Positions 58,567-64,000 of a DNA stretch of 64,000 bases are shown here, piece after piece (the stretch's first letter is position 1; every line of letters begins with the position of its first letter). The notes beneath the pieces were generated by a model. That model worked only from the letters and a program-made list of their open reading frames with translations. It was not told the DNA's origin and made no database searches. Origin of the DNA: Laguncularia racemosa (Eukaryota; Streptophyta; Magnoliopsida; Myrtales; Combretaceae); contig JBBMOL010000012.1 of assembly GCA_037954665.1 (NCBI GenBank), forward strand, positions 8,184,001-8,248,000. The letters run 5' to 3'. Both the position numbers and the translations under genes were made by a program.

Positions 58567-61089
58567 ATGATAATTTATGGCCAAAAATGAGAAAAATAAA
58601 ATGCTGAATATTTTTTTAATTAAATTATACCGAAATGAACTTGTATTATGTAATATTCACAATATTTTATATTTTTCTTGTTGTTAAATGTTAACCAATG
58701 ATATGTTCGTATTGTTACACTTGTTCTATTTTAATTTGGAAATTAGGCCGAAAATGAACGAGAAATGATGCAGTTGAAATTTTTTTTTATATAATTTATG
58801 CTGGAATTAGAGAGAAATGAAGAAAATAGAAATTTTTTTCTTTTATTTTTGTATTTTTTTTTTGTAGCAAGAAAAAGTGATATTGGATTTTTTTTTTTAC
58901 CATTTTCTAGTTTCAAATGAATTTAAAAAAAATCAGAATTATTTCTAATGGATGGTGGTGAATAAAAAATTGAAAGTTTGTTTATTGTGGCAATATTGGA
59001 AAAAGAAATTTTTTTTTTTCGTTTTGATATTTTCAAAACTTTTATAATGGGTAGCGGATAAAAAAAAAAGGTGAATTCTGACCCTTTTTTTTTTCCTAAC
59101 ATAAAAATTTGGACGAATTTTAGGAGAAAAATAAGTCAAGTTTTGTAATTTTTTAAAATATTTTCTATATTAGGGCAATTTGTTTTTAAAAAATTTGAAA
59201 ATCTTATTGCTACACCATCCCAGTACTGATCCCAACATGTTGTATTGCAGTAGTTTGGATCAAAGTACTATTATGCCGTATATATTACGTATTATTGTTA
59301 TTAATCTTCGTAGTAATATTAAATTATATTGTTGTAATATTATAGCATGAGTTTATATGATGATAATGAAATAATATTACCATTACGATACATGAAAAAT
59401 AGCATTGCTAGTATTTGATTTATTACCTAGTGATGTAATACATTATGTATTGTTTATTACGGTAAGACTTACATGTTAAATACTGTGGTAATGTTAACCA
59501 TAAGATTAATACACATATAATGACACATGAAATAATTTATCTAATTGTTATACATTCATTATGAAATTGTTATGAATATGTGTACCGTAGTATTTGCGAA
59601 CTCATACTATATAATAAATGGTATAACTATAAGTTCTGTAATATTTCTTAATTTGTTATGGAAAATTAGTAATTTCTAGAATTTCCGCGCAAATTTCGGG
59701 TGATTGAAAATATTGAAATTAGTTTGTTAAATATTAACACAATTCACTTTGAGATAAACTACTGGGACGTAAATTGTCAGTTACAGTTAATACGTGTATG
59801 AAGAGGATGTGGGAATAAACATAGCATACGAGGTACAATAGGCTTTCAAGATGGTACATTGAAGAGTTAAGCGCTTTCGTGGAAGTTGCTCGGCACCATG
59901 CTTGGAATGATGCTGGTTTCGTCTGCAGTTCAGGCTAGGGCTTCCTCATGACATACTGCCTCGTTGACATAATCGAGACGCATATATTTCTAAGGTCTTG
60001 GCCTGGTCTAACACAACATGGATGCTCCACGAGGAGTGACGTGGGAAAGCCAACATTTCAGCTGTAGCGGTTTATATGGTTGGGGAGTAACATCAATATA
60101 TGAAAATGGGTTAAATAATCAATCACTCATTTGGTTTACGAGTTAAATAAGTTAATTTACTATAATTTATTTAATAAATAGGCCATAATTTGCTGATCTG
60201 ACCCGATTCATCTTGCACAGGTGGACAAGTAAATGGATCAGCTCATTAATCTAATTCAGTTAATTCATTTATATATTCTAATGGGTTAGAAAGATCAATT
60301 CAATCTGTTTAGTCCATTTATATATATTAGTGTATTAAATGATTAATCAACTGGCTTAGGTTTTATTTATTTATTTTCATTTGAAATATAAAATTAATCC
60401 CTTCAAATCCAATTCATGAAAGCCAGACCTTCTCAACGCTCTAAACTTGCAAGATTCAGAAAGCTAGGATGTGAAATACATCCTCAAATTTTAAAAGATA
60501 AAAACAATTCAGAACCAACCATCTTGCATGCCATGTTTTTATTTCTCACATGACGAAGGAATTAAAACTTTTGTATAAATTTTGTGACAGGAAAATACAA
60601 CAACGAACTGTATATACTTAAAAAGAAAGTGTATAGAGGATTATGACACTGTGAGCATCGTTTTCCTTATTCGGTCATAAAGCTTCGTTTTGAAACCTAA
60701 GACAAACAGAGACCATCATTCACTGTCTCTTTTTCTTCATATCCATGCGGGGGATTGAAAGCCCTTAGATATTGTTGATAAGAGGTAATTTAACAGAAAA
60801 ATAAAAGCAATAACTAAATGATATATCACATTACAAATTGCATTGGTTACTAATTCCAGTTCGTGCTCATGTAGTATAGAACTGAAGTTTAAGATCTCAA
60901 AACATTGTCTAGGATTAAGATATTTCCCAAATTTAATGACACCAAACAATGAGAAATAGCTGACTGTGATGGATGTTAGATTCAAATCTGCTTATACTTA
61001 GTCTTCACGAAAAGAAACATACAGAGACATTTGAGATAGCAAACAATATGACTTTTCTCAGTATACTAAAAACTTAATTATAAGCTAAA

Positions 61090-61375
61090 AAATAGAAAGA
61101 GAAAGAGAGAGAGGCGAGACCTACCAAGTGGAGAGATTTTTTATTCGATCACAAATCTGATTGGAAAATGACACTAGGGTTTTGTCGTATGTGTGCCTTA
61201 ATCTTCAATTTCTAATTTTTTATTGTTATTGAATAGTGAATCCGAGGGTTGTCAAATGGTGAAAGGTCAAAGGGTTAAAGACGGGGAGAAGACTCAGAAG
61301 AGAGAGACGGAGAGGAAGAAGATGCAACACTGAGATGGAGAGAGAGACAGAGAGAGAAAGAAGGAGAGGAAGACA
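61090..61375 (+). repeat. GA-rich purine tracts
   Basis: GAAAGAGAGAGAGG-like stretch at about 61098-61115 and GAGAGAGAGACAGAGAGAG-like stretch at about 61335-61370. Between them is ordinary AT-rich sequence. Confidence 0.7.
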
Positions 61376-61859
61376 TGAACCTAGTAGATCCATTGAACCC
61401 TGGATGCTCTAAGCAATCTTGTATTCAATTATTATTTTGGTATTTTGCATACTGCAACATACCTTTGTCACTTTGGGATCTTGCACTGATCATTACTTTT
61501 GGGTTGGGCATCACATATTGGTCGGATATACCATTGAAATTAAACAACTTTATTATGTATATTATGTCAGTAATTTAGATGATGTAACAAATTATCTACT
61601 GAGCATCTACTTTAAGGATATAAGTGTTCAATTTTAAAAATAGAGTGATGTCTATATAATTATAATAGTTTTTAAGAGTAATTTATACAATTTAACCCAA
61701 ATAAAATAATACTCTCTTTACACTCAAACCTTGAATAAAAAAAATCTAAATATGTTACTTTATCTAGTATAGGGTTTTACAAGTTAAGTATATAGGATTT
61801 AGAGTTCTTAAACTAGCATTTGCATTTTATTTTTTTCTTTGTAGTGTTCTAACCATATT

Positions 61860-62160
61860 TAGTTAGCTTGAGCTCAATTTGACTGAGTTTAGAATTTTAA
61901 ACTCAAGCTCTATTTCAAATACTAATCATAAAGCTTAAGGTTAACTCAATTAAACTCTAGATTTGATCTTTCTAAAAAATATTTTTCTTTTATTAAAGTA
62001 ATATAATATCTAAATTTAACTCAAGTTCTACTAATATTTAAGTTCAATCCAAGCTCCATTAGGCTCACAAACTAATCAAGCCAAACATCATCAAACTCGA
62101 GCTCAATTAATAAATTATTCAAATACCTTGAACTCAAACACTACTTGACTTATATTGATT
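61860..62160 (+). repeat. Degenerate ACTCAAGCTC-type repeat zone
   Basis: Short motifs related to CTCAAGCTC, TCGAGCTC and AACTCAATT recur irregularly on both strands. No unit length is evident. It may be an old transposon scrap. Confidence 0.35.
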
Positions 62161-63077
62161 TAAAATCAAGTAAATATTAAGTCAAGATCAAGTCCTTTAT
62201 CAGTAAGTTTGACTCATTTATGCTCTTTATTTAAATAAGTTAATCTATATATGCATAGGAAGAGTCAATAGATTACACAAAAAATTCTTAGCCTTTTTAG
62301 ACTAATTATTACTAAATTCTTGTAAAGTCAAATTGTTTTAGAACAACACAAATAATAAATATCATTATAAGGAAAGGCATTAGTAAGAGTGTAAGGACGA
62401 ATCATCAAGTGAAAACTATGTGACTAGATTTAATGTTTTTAATTTTACACATATTCATAACTTGATTTAGAAATAGTAGATTATCTCATTTTTCACCCAA
62501 ATCCTATACTTTTTATAAAATGATTGTAGTGCAACTTTTCTTAAGGTTTTCCAACATGAACATTTTTACAAATTGTACGGAGAATTCAATTCATAACTAT
62601 ACTTTTAACTTCTACTTTATCTTTGCTACGAAAAATTCAATATTTAAAAAATATCCAAAAAAAAAAATACTTGTATACTCTAATTCATAATTTCCCTTTT
62701 TATTCGTAAGAAAAAATAAGAATCCCTTCCCGATGATTTCCATTGTCGTTAATTTTGATAAGCTCATATTCATGTCAATACGAGTAGATCGGAGTGTCAG
62801 ACTTAGTCTGCAAAGACCTAGAAGAATATTATGTTTAAGAATTTTATATATATATAAAGAACATAATGATATTGGAATCTCAGACGAGGGTTGTGTGAAA
62901 GGCCATGTATTATTTGAGGGCTTTTTTTAGGGCAGTGTATGGTATGTAGGATTTTAATTGAATACTTAACAATTGTATGAGAGAGAAAAATACTGGTCAT
63001 GAGTTTATTAAAAGAAAAAATACAATTTAGTTTATAAGAAACATTTAATTATTCATTTTATGTCCAGGAATCCATAA

Positions 63078-64000
63078 ATGGGAGAGCAAAGAAACCCCCA
63101 AATTGCTAGGTTGATATCCTCAGTAGTGAATACATCATGGCCATTGGCTATGAAGTTGTGGGAAGAATGGGGCATCCAGTGGCTAGTATTACTAAGCTTT
63201 CTCTTTCAATTCATTCTCGCCATATATGGAAGACGAAGAAAGTCCAGGAATTACTTCCACATTGAACTCATTACATGGGCTTCCTACTTGCATCTTATAT
63301 TGCAACACTTGCTCTCGGTAAGCTCACGGCTGTTAAAACTCCGTGATCCTGAGAACCCGGATTACAATGTGGAGCTAAAAGGCTTATTAGCACCCCTGCT
63401 CGTGATTCATCTTTCGTTTCCAGACAGTGTGACAGCATATTCTGTTGAAGACAACATATGAGGAATAAGGCAAACTTTGAACCTGGCAGTTACAATTATT
63501 TTTGTGATTTGGATACTCTGTCGATGCTGGGATCTCTCTTCTTCCGTCTCATTTTTGTATATTCCCCTATTTGCAGGGGGAATAATCAAGTCGGCAGGAA
63601 ATGTTCCGGCACTCAAATCTGTGTACGATGATAGCATTAGTATCAATGAAATCGATATGGAAGATGCAGAGCCCGAAATTATGAAAAATAAGCCAGAGAA
63701 ATTTAAGGGTGAAGCAGGAGCTTCTAGTTCAATGAAGACTGTCCTCAGGGTTTATTATCGGTTCAATTGTTTGAGATCTCACCCGGTGAATTGTCTCTAC
63801 CATCCTGAATTCGTGAAGAAAACATGGATGTCGATGGATGGGCTCTCGGCCAAGGATGCATTCACTGTGACGGAAGTCGAACTTGGCTTCATGTTTGATG
63901 TGCTCTACCTAAAGGCACCTATTCTTTACACAAAGCTTGGCCTAGTGGGTAGGTTCTTCTCCTTCTCGTGTTTGATATCTGCATTAACGGGATTCTCAAT
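63078..64000 (+). pseudogene. DUF4220-family membrane protein gene, in-frame TGA, partial
   Basis: Starting MGEQRNPQIARL, the frame encodes KLWEEWGIQWLVLLSFLFQF (first membrane segment, residues about 26-50), a second hydrophobic stretch, and LLAPLLVIHLSFPDSVTAYSVEDN, the conserved HLxGPDxxTAxxxEDN-type motif of plant DUF4220 proteins (often paired with a C-terminal DUF594). A TGA at 63459-63461 sits where relatives usually have Trp. The same frame stays open for the remaining 539 bases to the window edge, with two more hydrophobic segments and LSAKDAFTVTEVELGFMFDV. Members are plant membrane proteins of unknown biochemical role. It could be a recent pseudogene, a nonsense allele or a sequencing error. 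No intron is evident. Confidence 0.8.

Larger units (their letters stand above)
58196..63077. other. AT-rich intergenic region
   Basis: No gene, LTR pair or conserved protein was recognised in about 4.9 kb. It contains a long (AT)n tract, several T or A homopolymers (58780-59160), purine-rich stretches near 61090-61120 and 61300-61375, and a TCAAACTCGAGCTC-type degenerate repeat zone at 61860-62160. A few short frames are uncharacterised and look like chance. Confidence 0.6.

Noticed and set aside
59760..60080. Less AT-rich patch that could be an exon or RNA gene
   Set aside because: Stops in all frames over most of it and no recognisable structure or motif.
61375..61637. Hydrophobic short frames upstream of the DUF4220 gene
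   Set aside because: No conserved motif, no second exon evident, and in compositionally biased DNA.
62733..62930. 65-codon frame 150 bases before the DUF4220 start as a first exon
   Set aside because: No similarity to the family's N-terminus, which is already complete at 63078, and no convincing splice sites.

Overview
This window is plant nuclear DNA, most likely from a eudicot. It is almost entirely nested LTR retrotransposons of the Ty3/gypsy superfamily, with a single host-type gene entering at the right edge. Evidence for a plant is the mix of Tat-like, Athila-like and CRM-like (chromovirus) lineages, the tRNA-Asp-type and initiator-Met-type primer binding sites, and a DUF4220-family gene at 63078-64000. 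The CRM-like elements and deep nesting suggest pericentromeric or other heterochromatic DNA; that is inference.

Layout. 1-3136 is the 5' end (gag, primer site, LTR) of an Athila-type element on the minus strand (R1). From about 3214 to at least 33.3 kb runs a very old plus-strand Tat-type element (R2), cut into pieces by insertions: a long solo LTR (S1, 3292 to about 7711); a second solo LTR (S2, 8773-15077) that itself carries a CRM-type element (R3, 9010-14303, minus); a third long solo-LTR-like block (S3, 17158-20834); and a complete but decayed Athila-type element (R4, 23721-31898, minus), which splits the Tat antisense ORF. At 34080-58195 lies a CRM-related element with most of pol deleted (R5, minus). 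R5 contains another CRM-type element (R6, 35399-55872, minus). R6 in turn contains two separate insertions: an Athila-type element coding only for Gag and protease (R7, 37914-45072, minus) and a full-length CRM-type element in the opposite orientation (R8, 46767-53476, plus). For R3, R5 and R8 the 5-bp target-site duplications match perfectly; for R4, R6, R7 and S2 they match 4 of 5. At the R4, R6 and R7 insertion sites the flanks rejoin an interrupted reading frame when the insert is taken out, which fixes the order of insertion.

58196-63077 is AT-rich intergenic DNA with microsatellites and no gene that I recognise. 63078-64000 is the start of a DUF4220 protein gene with one in-frame TGA, running off the window.

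How the parts relate. No element has an intact gag-pol frame. R8 has every domain but about nine stops, mostly of the C-to-T or G-to-A kind. R3 keeps an open in-frame fusion of early reverse transcriptase to integrase. R7 has no pol beyond protease and would depend on partners. The most unusual signal is a cluster of imperfect ACACGGCCGTGT palindromes lying just upstream of the TATA box in the LTRs of R1, R4, R7 and R3/R8, elements whose proteins and primer sites place them in different lineages.
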